DNA of 64,000 bases from Whitmania pigra. Taxonomy: Eukaryota > Annelida > Clitellata > Hirudinida > Haemopidae. The notes beneath the pieces were generated by a model that had not been told where the DNA came from, did not search any database, and worked only from the letters and a program-made list of their open reading frames with translations. Below are positions 45,680 to 58,900 of this stretch, in pieces (position 1 is the first letter of the stretch; each line of letters starts with the position of its first letter). The translations under genes were made by a program, and so were the position numbers. The stretch covers positions 982,001 through 1,046,000 of the forward strand of contig JAJTWR010000332.1 in NCBI GenBank assembly GCA_021613335.1, given 5' to 3'.

Positions 45680-46932
45680 GGACTGGAAGGTCTCTTCTGA
45701 TACTACTTCTGCTAGTAATACTACTGTTACAAATTTCTAACTTAATGTTCCCTTCAACAAAAACTAAAGGAAAATAAACATGGAACTTGTTGAGACTTTT
45801 TTTCTCGATCCCTCTCTCTTCTCTAACAAAGATAATTTGAACAGCCTACGTTCTGAAAATGTGTAACTTAGATTTTACATGTCTTCAAGAAAGAAAAACG
45901 TTAAAACTATTCATGTTGTATCTTATTTTGAGATTCTTAGCAATATATAAAAAAAGAAAATACAATAAATATGTGTTACTAAGAAAATGTATAAATCTTA
46001 CACCGGATAAAATACTCGATCAACTAAACAAGATGAAAGATCAGAAACAATAATGGCTTATTTCTTATCGAATGAAAGGTAAGGTTCCAGAATTAAAAAA
46101 ATGCAGTAGCAATGAATGAAAGCCACTTCTCGAACTAGAGGAATGGTTGCCATTTCTTTTTCTCTTTTGATTAGGAATATCTGAACGTATAGAGTTATCC
46201 CAATCTTCAGCACATCCTTTATAATCTCAGGTAGTGACTACCTCATCTGATTTTTCAATCATCCTCATAATTCCCCTTTGATTCGAACTATCGGAAGTAC
46301 AAGCATCCGTCCTGGAAACATTTGCCACCTCCTCGTCTTCTTATCCCTTTTGTTTTGAACTATATCAAGTAGTATAATCTATACCCAATGTTTCTCCCTC
46401 ATCTTTAGCATGTCCATCTAAGGTATTAGTATCAGCTTCTTTCACGATCACCCATTAACTTTTCTTTCTTGGACTGGTTACATGCTGAAGTATAAGTACT
46501 CTCCACTAAAGTGGTCAAAATATTATATAAAGTCAATCAGCTGAATTCCAATTAGCTGAATAAATGTTTGTTTTGTTTTTTGCCAGTAGGTTTTCCTAGA
46601 CTACAGGTAAAAGACATGTAGACATGTAGTAAAAGAGTCATGGGTATCACACTCTTACGTATAAATAAGCTGCCTAGCATTTTCGATTTCGAACAGCTGA
46701 ATACTAGTTTTATATTAGCGTCCATCTGTTAAGCGATACATTAATTCTTGTTTACCACATCCGCACTGATATTAAAAAGAAAAATAAATTTAAATATTAT
46801 TTTATTCAAATATTTAATTATTAAAATGTATAACCTGATAAATCTAATACAAGAATTTCTTCCTATTCCTGTTACCAGGATCGGTTGATTTTCTAAATTT
46901 ATCAAAATCCAACTACGGCTAGTCAGATTTTC
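45680..46932. repeat. Direct duplication, copy 1 (downstream of SLC22)
   Basis: Aligns along its length with 47718-49563: shared words include acaaatttctaacttaatg, gcgtccatctgttaagcg (tccg in copy 2) and atcggttgat. The minus strand carries a broken ORF related to that of copy 2 (ANVSRTDACTSDSSNQ). Starts about 300 bp after the SLC22 stop codon, so it may include SLC22 3' UTR. Confidence 0.75.
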
Positions 46933-46934
46933 AA

Positions 46935-47015
46935 TACTAAGTGCACAAGTTACAAATGTACTTACACGTAATGTGTAAGTACACGAATACTTAAGTATTC
47001 GGCATCACTGGTAGT
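46935..47015. mobile_element. hAT-like terminal fragment
   Basis: Repeats of gtacttacac/gtgtaagtac end in ggcatcactg, the look of a hAT right end with subterminal repeats. The other end is not seen. It lies between the two duplication copies. Confidence 0.4.
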
Positions 47016-47717
47016 AAGCTTCATGGTGACAAGTTTTCTGCTACTATAATCAATCGTAATATTTTTAAATTAGCAGTATCAGAATACCGATTTATTAAAA
47101 CTTGCATGTGTTCACAGATGGAAATGGATTCCCTCCACTAGTTAATATGCGCTAACCGTTTCCGGTGATGATATCTCAGTCATCATTTTTGTCCTCTCTT
47201 CAGATTTCACAACATTTCTAAAGTAATCTGTTCCGTGGCGGATTTAGAGAGGTCGGAGGGGAATGACAAATTGTTCTAGATCTGGCGCTGAATCTGTTAA
47301 TCTTTAAACCTAAGATCTTTGAATCCACAACACCAGATCCAATTTTGTGACTAAAATCGCCGCTTGTCGTTGAGATAGAAAATACTTTTGCATTTGACTA
47401 TGGTTTCAAAATTGTGCAAAAGAAAGTGACAAGCCTGACTTTTGGCGCCTGCAACACCTATACTCGGTCATAAAGATGTCTAATGTCATTTAGATTAAAA
47501 TGCCAAAGCTAGATTAAATTAATGTTGCATTTTCTAAATTCCAACAGCAAACAGTTCTAATTAATTACTGATTACCTTCAAAACTAATTTGATGCTTAAT
47601 TTTGTGAAGTTATAATGAACCTAGATGTACCTTATTCAGAGAGGTTGCGTTAGTTACTCTGTTATTCCTATGCTACAGTTTAGTTATTTGATTTTAAACA
47701 TTAAAACTGATATTCAG

Positions 47718-49563
47718 GAATTCAAGGTCCCTTCTGCCAGTAATACTCCTGCTACAAATTTCTAACTTAATGTTCCCTTCCACCAAAAGGAAAATAAACA
47801 TAGAACTTGTTGAAATTTTTTTCGAACCCTCTTTAACTTTGCTAATCTCTGACAAAGGGCTTCACTAACAAAAACAATTTTCGTTCTGAAAGTGTAATTT
47901 AGGTTTCTCATGTCTTCAGAGAAGGCAAAAGTGAAAACTGTTTATGCTTAATCCTATTCTGAGATCCTTGGCATTTTGAAACAGTTCAAAAGAAAATACA
48001 ATAATTATGTATTACTAAGAAAATGTACAAATGTTACACTGGATAAGATACTCAATCAACTAAACAAGATGATTTACCAGAAACAATTTTGTTTTATTTC
48101 CTATAAAATGAAAAATGAAGCTCCAGAAATAAGATATTCCTACATTGGCTAAATTCATCTTCCCATGTAACATTCACCTCCATTTAAGCTCTTATGTTGA
48201 GAAAAAAATAAAACATAATAGCAAGAAGAAAGAGAAAAGCAAATTGAAAGAGAGCCACTTCTGGAATTTGAGCAATAATTACAATTTCCTTTTCTTCTTT
48301 GATTATCTCTGAACAAGAGCATTTCTTTAATTAGAGAGATCCTTATCTTCAGCACATCCTTTGGAGCCTAGGACAGAGACACTATCCTCATGTGGTTTTA
48401 CAAGATCATTAGCATCACATTTTCCCCCTCGGTTCAAACTATTAGAAGTACAAGCATCCTTCCTGGAAACATCTGCCACCTCCTCATCTGAAATGGGTCC
48501 ATCATTGGAGCCTAAGACACTAACCCCATTTATTTTTTTATGGTCTGTGTTTGTTAACATCTCCCTTACCATTTTGTTTTGGAATATCTCAAGTATTAAA
48601 AATTTTACTGCACAAATATCCTTCCTAGGCTCTTTCATATTAAGCATGTCCAATTTCGAGTCCATTTGGAAACCAAGGTACTAGCCTCAGCTTCTTTCAT
48701 GATCATCCTTGCCATCTTCTTTTCTTCCTTGGTCAGGCTATATAGAACAATAAAGGTACTCTCCTCTGAAGCAAAAAATTGACAATAAGGTCAGTCAGCT
48801 GAATTCCAATAAGCTGAATTCATTTGCCAGTTTTTCCTATAATGCAGGTAAAAGATCACGAGTCATTGGTATCACACTCCTACGTATAAGTAGCATCTTC
48901 GATTCCGAACAGTTGAATGCTCGTTTTATTAGCGTCCGTCTGTTAAGCGATATAATACTTTAATTCTTGTTTACAACATCCGCGCTGTTATAAAAAAAAG
49001 GAAAACGAATTTAAAAATTATTTTAATAAAACATCTAAATTTGTAAAATTTATCTGTTAAAATGTAAATGATCTGATAACTCTAATTCTAGAAATTCTTC
49101 CTAGATCTAATTACCAAATTATTCCTTAAATCGATCCTACTGTCCGTAACCTCGATGGTTAGGCTTAGTTTCCCGTCAGATGTTTGTTCGTTCTTCGTAA
49201 TTTAGTTTTTGTCATACTTGTGTTAGGCGGTGTTGCAGCTTGATGAGAATGCCCTTTCAAGTTTGCCCATTTCTAATGTTTTATGGCATTTTAAATAGGC
49301 ATTTCGTCCAAAGTATTATTATTGTGTTATCATTGTATTATCACTGTATTATTATTGTATTCACAATATTTTGTTCAACCTCATTATTTTGATAATCTTA
49401 TTAACTAAAGAGTGATTTTAGAAATGATGAAAAAAACCACCTAAAAGAGCAAGACCAAAAAAAGCCTATAATGACTGAATCATATAGCAAGCAATCTGGT
49501 AACAGGAATCGGTTGATATTCTAAATTCATCAAATGTACGATCCAACTCCGGCAAGCCAGATT
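47718..49563. repeat. Direct duplication, copy 2
   Basis: Second copy of the block at 45680-46932. It is longer because about 390 bp (roughly 49108-49500) are inserted before the shared end aggaatcggttgat. Divergence is substantial, with many indels, so the duplication is old. Confidence 0.75.
48155..48770 (-). pseudogene. Unrecognised minus-strand ORF in duplication copy 2
   Basis: Frame 48665-48327 is open for 112 residues (EEVADVSRKDACTSNSLN). A second frame upstream, 48770-48660, reads LTKEEKKMARMIMKEAEAST and would need a one-base shift to join it. Copy 1 has equivalent but more broken sequence. Either a decayed duplicated gene or a small gene with an unseen intron; no domain recognised. 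Confidence 0.35.
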
Positions 49564-52460
49564 ATAAGTCTGTGCAGAAGGCGTGCAGACGATACCATCC
49601 TTTGTACATGTCGCCTCCGTTTGCGCTTGTGTCGATGTTGATCTGAAAGTTTATTCATCCAGGCAGCCGATACTGCATCTCAAAATTATAAATTTACAAA
49701 TTTTATTTCATTCTGTGACTTTATGATCTGATAACACTTTCCCGAACTATTCTTAGCCCTTGTCATTTGATCTCGATTTTAGAATCTTAATGTCTTCTCT
49801 TCGGATTCCTAACTTTTAATGGTGCTGAAGCAAGTATGAAAAATGAATCAAATCGTGGTTAATCAAATAAGTTCCATTATGAATGACTTCTCTGGGCAAC
49901 AAAACGATGCACATTCCACTAACACCCTTGCGATCTTGGTCGCAGTCGATAAACGAGGAAGCATGACAGCTAGAAACAAATGCGTGATAACTGAAAACCC
50001 CATGTTTATAAAAGAACAATGAAGGCTTAAAGATTCATAAGATTATAATTACAAAAACCGTCATAAAATTTTATGAACAACGGAAAACGAGAAATGAGAG
50101 ACAAACGCGCCACATTTGGGGAGAAGGCAAAAGATGCAGACAGATAAGCAGACAAAGCTCACCTACAGTGTCTGTTGGACCACAGTCTCTAGCAGTTACG
50201 ACGAATCGTTTTCGTTGTCAAGGAGTTGTTGAATGAATATGCATTTCGAGAAAGTGAAATCGGCAGTGAGGGATAATTAATTTGATCATATCTGCCTTTA
50301 ATTTGTAATTAAATGAAACATTTGGCAGACATTTGCTAAAAGTTTCACTTCACAGAAGTCGTGCACACACCCTCGACGAGAACGAACCAAGGCAATAGAG
50401 GCGATGCGCGTGTGATGTTGCTTGTGTACCCTTCTTTTGTTCGTCTTATTAAGTCTTCCTCTGGCTTCGTCTACTTTTGTGTTTTTCCGTCCTCCTAATT
50501 TATTTCTCCAAGTGTCTTTCATGTACTTTCTCCGTTTATCATTCTAACTGTTTGTGTATATTTCAGAAGGTGCAAAAACTTGGAAGATGCTTCTACCTCT
50601 TTTTGACAAAGCACGTTATGTAATTTGTATTTATATTTCATTACGTTCTTGAGTGACATTGAAATAGCAAGAACCTTTGAATGAAATTTGTTGCAGCGGC
50701 TTGGCTTATTGCGTGCGATTTATGCAGTTAATAGGAGGTGACTTACGACAGATGATGGCGAGGGAAAAATGAATTATAACGAAACGTTTATAGAAAGTCA
50801 TTGATAATGATAAAGCAGAGTTTTCTAGCATATTGAAAGAACACGCACGCAGACCGTAGCAGAAGCCAGGATACCTAAACGTATAATGTTTGCACTATGC
50901 CTGTGCAAGCCTTCAGTAAGGAGAGACAGAATACTCCCGTTGTGTGAACAGTGTTTCAGATAATAGGAGTTTAGATTTCTAGTTTGTTTTGGCACAATAT
51001 TTAGACTTAACGTCATTTTTGTTTTGAAAATCCTCTCACAAGGTTAGGATTAATCGTATTTCTTGTCAAAATTGCTCCTGATAAATTTTAAATCGTAGTT
51101 TTGAGAGGGTCTTAACAGGAAGAGATTGCATCGACAAAAACGACTTTCATCGGGTAATCCTAAACTGCATGAGCTTTCGAATAAACTTACAAGTGAAAAA
51201 TGAAGTCATTTTGTCAGCAAGATGGCTCTAGGACGTCTGTCTTGTGATGCGAAATCTAGGTCTTGCGTAGGTGAAGTACTGTGCTGGATAACGATAAATA
51301 AATGAGATGTAATTTCTCTCAGTAAATATCGTTCATTTACTAGGAACTTTAAATCTCCTAATGGCGTCAAGATATCTGGTAGAATAAATTCTTTTTTACT
51401 TCTCGATTTGAGGTAACTTCGACCTGAAAAGGTTGACACGATGAAGCAAAACAATTAACATACAGTAATATTTCTCCGCGTCATTTTCTGGCCTTAACCG
51501 AGAATCACGTCTCATGATTCGAAAGTTTCTTGAATTCGTTCAGCACATCGTTTATGTGAGTGATGTGACAAAAGACGGCCAGGTTTTCAGTTGCACAATC
51601 CTCCATGATCAGAAAATGATACTGCAGATACCAAATGAGCTTTGTGCATCGCTTGCACTTTAAGTAATGTCCATAGTGGGCATAATTTTTAAAAGTGTTT
51701 AAAAGTAGTAATGCATGTTTGATATTACGAATAATTTTAGATTTTATCGGTTTATGGATCGTCTTCGACCTAGGCGTGCACTTCTTTAAATTTACGATTA
51801 TTTTACAACACTAAAGCATGAATTTTGTAAAATGGAAATCTGTAAAAAGTTTGAAAGTAAATTTAGTAACTAAAACATCTGGAAATGATATACTGGTTTG
51901 TAGCCTGTTGGCTTTGAAGGAGGTGAATCATGGTCAATATGTTAAGACTTCTCCTACCTCACAAGTGGTGAACTTTATTTTAAAGATCTCATCATCAGAG
52001 CCTATTATGACACTACATTTTAATTCATTTCAGGTCTTGAGGGCAACAATTGCTATAGTTGTTTCAGTGCTATAAGTGATCATAGTGATCATCATAGATA
52101 AACATTTTATTTAGTGACCAATAAAGTAATCCCCTGTGCATCATTAACATCTTGTTTCTGCTTATTTACATGGATGGGCAACAGTGATCTGCATTCAAAT
52201 ATCATTCATTTGTCTACTTTGAGATTCAGCCATTACCACAGAGCACATCCCTCTTATGTATTGTTTTTATTACAAGTCCTTCTATCACCATATGTATCTT
52301 CATCCATATGTATTTCATTCACAATTCAATCCACAATTTAGCTCTGCATCCATTCAATTATCAAATGACTCACATATTTTGTCATTTTGCTTTTGGTTCT
52401 GATGTTGACAAGAAATATGGTTACTCATAATTCTCTGTGCATCATTGATGAATGAATTCA
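49564..52460. other. Intergenic, no gene recognised
   Basis: Read on both strands without finding a convincing exon, transposon end or RNA gene. Short frames at 50522-50298 (-) and 51818-52075 (+) have no recognisable motifs. Confidence 0.5.
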
Positions 52461-52539
52461 TTTATAGGTTGTGGCAGCAATATAATACTTGAATGAGGGA
52501 GTGATTTGAGATGATTATAATAATTTCGTAAAGAATGAT

Positions 52540-52632
52540 AATTCTCATGTTGATGATGATGTTGATGTTCAAGATCCGATGACGATGATGGTTATGTTGG
52601 CGGTATCGATGATGATGATGATGATGATGACT
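52540..52632. repeat. (GAT)n microsatellite with interruptions
   Basis: gatgatgatgttgat... followed at 52608-52630 by a purer gat run. Confidence 0.8.
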
Positions 52633-52889
52633 TCCTAAACTTGAATTGTTGCGCAACTCTTTAACAGCTCCTTACGAAAACGTTGCATACAGTTCATATC
52701 GCTGTTCCAACGTAGCAACAACTATTATTGTCGTTGTTATTTTTATTATCCCTGCTTAGTTTGCAGCTGCTTGCGACAACAATTAGAACAACACTTCATC
52801 ACGGATATCAGTTCATCATCGTCATCATCACTAGCCGAAATACTAAACGACATAAAAGTTGTGGTCTTCTCTACTTCATCGATTTTCTT

Positions 52890-53089
52890 CACTCACTCAT
52901 CCACTCACTCACTCACTCACTCACTCACTCACTCACTCACTCACTCACTCACTCACTCACTCACTCACACTCACTCACTCACTCACTCACTCACTCACTC
53001 ACTCACTCACTCACTCACTCACTCACTCACTCCTCACTCACTCACTCACTCACTCACTCACTCACTCACTCACTCACTCACTCACTCAT
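52890..53089. repeat. (CACT)n tetranucleotide microsatellite
   Basis: About 48 units of cact with two small interruptions (cacact near 52966 and tcctc near 53031). It yields open Thr-His-Ser-Leu frames on the plus strand that are not genes. Confidence 0.97.
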
Positions 53090-53234
53090 TCACCATGTTT
53101 TAGCAATTGTATCCATACCATTTAACTAGGTCTTATTCATGCAAAAGGTCTTACTGAAGAATGAAGGAAATTGTACTGTGAACACCAATGAGATCTTTCA
53201 ATTCTCACACTTTACGTCACAATCCTGTTCACCT

Positions 53235-53312
53235 ACTCTCCATTATCATCGTCATCACCGTAGTCATCATCATCATCGTTGACGTCGTCGTCATCATCAT
53301 CATCATCACCAT
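53235..53312. repeat. TCA/TCG-rich microsatellite
   Basis: Short mixed run of atc, gtc and gtcgtc units, similar in type to that at the window start. Confidence 0.75.
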
Positions 53313-55780
53313 CATTGCTGCCTCTTTCACTTAAAGACTTCATTAAGTGAATATGATAGATAGCAGATAATCGATTTATGTTAATGTTATCAGCAGTTGT
53401 TAGAGTGTTGGAATTATGGATTCAAAATGGTTTAGTAGTGTCCAAGCATTATTTTACTGTCGGTTAATTTAGGTTGATTCATTCGTTCAACCACTTTGTC
53501 GATAAATTCATGTTTGTTTAAGGGATACCACGTATCTCAAAACGTTGGAACAACAAACTTCATCGTCTATACGTTTATGATTCAAAAGCATCTTTTGCTC
53601 CTCTTCAATTCCATCCGCAGTCATGCACGGGAAAGTGGTAGACTTTCTTTCGACCATCGGCATCCACCTTTTCGTCCATCCATTCTCACGATTCACATTC
53701 ATCCACGAATGGTGCAAAAGCATTTCGATTCTTCAATTTTTCCTTTGGATTCCTCATTTTTAGCATATATATTTAGCGTTCATCCGCCTTTTCACTCATT
53801 TATATGGGAATGGTGTATAAATGTTAATAAAATGGAGTAACTTATTGAAATCGAGTTCTACGAAGCAGTTAATTAGATCAGTTAATTAATAACAAGGGAG
53901 TTGTCAAAGAGAAGAAGGATTACTGATGCATCGATGAACCATCCATATCTACTGAGTCAACAATCCACACTCAACCAGAACGCTTAAACCCCTCAATTTA
54001 TGCTCATCCTTCGCTAACTTTCTTCTACTGAGTCTCAGCTTAGCGCCGATTACGAGAAACTGTTGTTGTTGTTGTTGTTCGAGTGCTGTTGCTGTTGTCT
54101 CGAGTAATAGCGTGTTGTTTCCATTACTTGACGTCCTTGCTGCTGTTGCTTGTTGTTGGAGCAGACGATGCTCACTGCAGTGCCTGTGACAGCAGTTGCA
54201 CATGGAATTCATTTTGTTGTTGTTGTTGTTGTAGTTTCGCTAGATTAAGTTGATTCTTCATGAAGATCGACTCTGCTTAATGTGAGGGTTGCCGGTAGCA
54301 ACCGCTTTGTTTATGTGAGCTTCCATCTCTCATCGTCGTCATCCCTGAAGACCGATTTTATACTTTTATCGAACTACTACTGAAACGGTGTCGACGTTAT
54401 TGTCCTTGGCTTGAGACGTTTACTTTCGACTCGTCGAGTTGTTGCGATGCTTGTTGTGCTTGAGTGTCTGTTCCGAGTGGTTCTTGTTTTGAAATTTCCT
54501 GCTTCACTCCTTGATTATGTTTATTGGAGATGAGGAGAGAAGGAGCGTGCTTGGATGAAGATATTTAGCTACGACGGGACATTTCCTAGTGGTGCACTGA
54601 CACGAACTGTTGACAATCTTCATACTAAAATACCCGAGTTGACGTTGTTTCCCGTCCACATCTGAGCAGAATTTCTTTTTCAGTTTCTTGAAATTTGTCC
54701 TCATAGTTTGATGCTTATTATTTCCGATCAGTTGTTCTTCCACATGTCCCACCTCATCGCGTCCTCACAGCTCAACTCTTCTCTGCTTCACAGCCTGTCT
54801 CAGTCTGAGTTCTTGTGCTTATTTTTCGCTAGAATTCTTATTATTTTCTTCAAGCGAAGCTACAAGGCGATGCTAGTAATGCATTGTGATTTCTTCGTTT
54901 TCTTACGTCTTATGTTTCTAACCCGGTTGTTTGAAAATGTTGACACTACCACCGCCATGTTACCGGTAGCAGCGTCACTGCTACTCTTACTGAGGCACGT
55001 AAGCAAGAAACATATTTATCAATCAATAGGAGCGTGTGGCCAGTGTATAAATTCTTTCGAGAATTAAGCGCGGCTTAACTTCTCTTTGTTTCGTTGTGTT
55101 GATCAGTTTGCTTTATTTTCCTATGTTTTCTAATCCTAATCATCTTTTAATTACTCACTAGCTAGTTCATCATTTCAACCCATTAAGCCTCATTTCCATG
55201 AGCTGTCAAGTCGCCTTAATTGCATCGTAACGAACCCACATCGGTTGACAGTTTGCCAGTCAACTTCGTCTCAGTTGTAAGACCTTTAATAATAGTTTGC
55301 AACTGCTGGAAGCATCAACTCAGCAATGAGATTGATTTGATCTCTTTGCTCTCTGAAACTTCACTGCGAATTTAAGGCCACGTCATCGGACTAGTGTTAA
55401 CGGGGTTATTTAGATCCACTTAAATCATCGTCTTTACTAATAAAGTGGGACTCTGCATCTGTTGTTTTATTCGTTTTTTTTTTATTTTTCTGTCCTTCAA
55501 TCTCGCTTTCATTATCTCTTGACGATTGATTGGACGTGGAGCTAGGTGGACAACTTCAGTCATTTCTTGTGATTGAGGATGACTAAAACCATGGTGATGA
55601 CGCCTAAAACTTTTGACGGCGACGTCGACGACTATGATGATGATGATGATGTTGACGTTTGTTTATTGTTGCATTATGTATTGATATTTGAGTTGGACTA
55701 CATGCATTAGCATAACTACCAACAAGTTACATATTTGTCATCTCCTCTGAGCAATTGAATCGGCTTTTAATTCAGTACAT
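53313..55780. other. Upstream region of the PRDM2-like gene
   Basis: No exon recognised. Contains (gtt)n runs at 54060-54080 and 54214-54233 and several gat/gtc clusters. Slightly richer in CG words than the surrounding DNA, so promoter or 5' UTR of the downstream gene may lie here. Minus-strand frames at 54212-53949 and 54752-54504 have no recognisable domain. Confidence 0.4.
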
Positions 55781-55838
55781 AATGAATATAAGTTATTATA
55801 TAATGTTATAATGAATATAAGTTATTATATAATGTTAT
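55781..55838. repeat. 29-bp perfect tandem duplication
   Basis: Two adjacent identical copies beginning aatgaatataagttattat, about 90 bp before the PRDM2 start codon. Confidence 0.95.
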
Positions 55839-55925
55839 TGTACAATAAACAATGAATGTCTTCCAATCAACCTACTTTTTGCCCAGTCTGTTGCCTGAAG
55901 TCAGTAGTCAACAATTGATTTCATA

Positions 55926-58900
55926 ATGACTGAAAAGAAACTGAAAGTGCTTGACCTGGACACTCCACCTGAAATCACCATCAAGCCATCGCAAGTGGAA
56001 GCTCATAAATATGGCAAGATTGATGACTTATTCTTGCATGAATTATTCAAAAGCATGGCTTTAGGACTGTTTATTGTTATGCATGAGAGACAGAATCAAG
56101 CCTCACTTATAGCTTGTTGATCAATTCATATTTAGAATTGCCTCCTGTTCGTTAATTTAATGTCCTTATATCATTATTGCTATTTGTAACATTAATTAAT
56201 CATAACACGAATACCAACTTTTTCAGATCTTTGTAAATGTATTTAATAAATCATAATTATGGAATTACTTTCAAGGAATTTGGTGCAAACAACTCATTAA
56301 AGAAGGCACCAAGTTTGGTCCATTTGTTGGCGAAAAGGCCTACGAAGTGGACGAGACCATGGATCCTGCATTTATTTGGGAGGTTGTTTTTATTAAATGA
56401 CTACTCAGTAAATCAACTAGTTAACTATTTCTATCGACTTTCTTCATGCTAGTTTCTTTCTATGTCTTGGATTGCTTTCAACCTGGTTTGTTATTGGTTA
56501 CTGGTTATCCAAATTGCAGATTGTGGATGTTGAAACCAAGGAATTCCTATTCTACATAAATGCCACCAATCCAAGATATGGAAACTGGATGAGGCACATA
56601 AATTGTGCCAGGTTTTTTGAGGAGCAGAATATTGTTTCAGAACAGGAAGGCATCGATATTTATTACCACGCCATAAAGGTGTACATCTGTGCTTGAGAAT
56701 TGATAATTTGTTATTGATTAACCATTTTAATTATGCAGTATTCTCTAGGTAAACAGTTTCAATGGAAGTACTGGGAACAAATTTGTTTTAATTATGAATG
56801 AACTTTATTTCTTTAACTGGTTATTATCGACATTTCTAACAATTGGAATACAGGACATTCATCCAGGAGAGGAACTACTGACTTGGTACGAAAAGTCACC
56901 TGTGCGCAAAAAGAAGGGAAAGAAGAAATTATTTCCAAATGGTTTGTGGCCAGTTTCAATATTAATACTTCAATTACCAACTTTAAATGTTATTTAAAGA
57001 TTTCTAAAAACTTCAAAAGAGTTGATGCCTGGAGAAATCCAGAATTCTTTTGATTCAAAGTTAATTATATGAGAGGATTAATCTTTTAAAGTTAATTATA
57101 CGATAGGATTAATCTTTTAAAGTTAATTATATGATAGGATTAATCTTTTAAGTCAAAAGGGCAAGGACAGGAGACGAGTCAAAGGTAGCCTCAAAATCGA
57201 GCGACTACGATTCAGTGTCCCTCAGAGGCAGGAGGCGCACCGCTCGGAAGTTCTGGGAGATGGAAGAAGTCGGAGTGAGAACTTCTGTGGTTGAGGGCCA
57301 ATCCAGTTTAGTGGCAAGATGATAATATTTGCTGTTTGAATACTGCATCAAGTTGTCTATTACATCACAGGTAGTGAAGATGATATAGTTGATAGCAATG
57401 CTAATAATGACGACGACGACGACGACGAAGACTGGGATGCACCAAAATATGGAGGTACTACTTCGGTCATCAAGTCCAGAAATTCCTCCCAGGTACCCAC
57501 CGCTGCTTCATCTGCTGCTAATTCGGTATCGTCTGGTCGAAACTCTCCCAATGTCGATGTCAGTCGTGAGCTGTCTCTGGGTCCTCAGGAATTAGAGAAG
57601 AGCAAGAGCGAGATTTCAGCACCTGCAGATCCCACGAGATTGTATTTCCATTTCGAGTCAATGGTCGACCAGGGAGGTAACGGAGGTAGTCACAGTGCCA
57701 CCGGCGGATCTTGGAAGAATGGTCGCAGGGTCTTTCGTTGCGATGTCTGCAGCGGAGTTTATCGTCACAGCTTTAGTCTAAAGAGACATTACGTGCGATG
57801 TCACGTAAACTTCAAGTACCTCACCAAAGTGGATATCATTCAGTGTGGGGTTCAACCACCAAAATCTGCATCGATATTGCAGGAGGACATGGCTAATCTG
57901 GATGATGAAAACATCACCCAGGTAGGTTTTTGTTAAGTTTGAAGTTTTTCAGTAACTGTCTACTGTGACTTGTTCCACTGTTTCAGAATTCTTCTGATGG
58001 AGCAATAGCTACTGCAGCTTCGACCTCTTCGGAGGTACTTGTGTCCCCTAGGGATGGAAGTCCTTTTGAACCTCATGGGGAGCATTCCGTGTGCAAGGAC
58101 GTCGCCTGCTCGCACAAAGGACTGTTGATGGACTTGTATCGATGCAACATTTGCGATCAGTTCTTCGACACCAAGGAGGAACTTCGTTACCATCTGACTA
58201 ATCACCCAGATGGAGAAGCTGGGGGGCAGAGACAGTTTTCTTGTTCCCATTGCAAAATGCAGTTCAAACACAGGCAGAATCTTCTCAGACATGAAGTTGT
58301 ACACACAGGTTGAGAAATGAATTTAAGTTATTTTCCAAATGTTATTATTCATATTAACATTATACATAATATTTAAAAAAAATATTTATTGGTGTTGATG
58401 TAAAAAAAGGTATTGGTTAAATCAGTATCAGGGCCATTTATGGGCCATATTTATATTTATTTTTATATTTATGTTTTATGGGTTTAAAGTTTAAACATCC
58501 GAAATAATTAAAAATGAACAAATTTAAAGTTAAATGTAAATCTTCAAGCAAATTTACAATTTCCAAACAAATACATACATGTAACTGATACATACAATAT
58601 ATTGCTTAAATTTAATCCCTCTACTCAGCTTAATTCTGAAATTATTTACTTAAAATTCTTATTTTTGAATGGCAACTCTTTAATATAAAATTTTAAGTCA
58701 ACAGAATGTCGAAACAAAGGTTTCTTAGTTTTAAATTAATTATTAATCATTCTAGGCATCCTCTGATGAATAAATCGTACTATCTTCTTAAGGTGCCAAG
58801 CCATTCTCTTGCCAGCAGTGTCACAAAAGTTTTCCAACTGCAACTAACCAGAAGCGACATGAAAGAATACACGATGGGCACAGATTAACATGCGACCTTT

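Noticed and set aside
48361..48684. 107-residue plus-strand ORF in duplication copy 2
   Set aside because: It is antisense to the minus-strand frame that is shared with copy 1, and is not kept open in copy 1.
50298..50522. Basic minus-strand ORF
   Set aside because: No family resemblance and no neighbouring exons.
52728..53129. Thr-His-Ser-Leu repeat proteins in three plus frames
   Set aside because: All come from the (CACT)n microsatellite, which lacks stops in every frame on this strand.
53949..54752. Two minus-strand ORFs upstream of PRDM2, one with poly-Gln
   Set aside because: The Gln run is a (GTT)n microsatellite read backwards; no domain or splice structure supports a gene.
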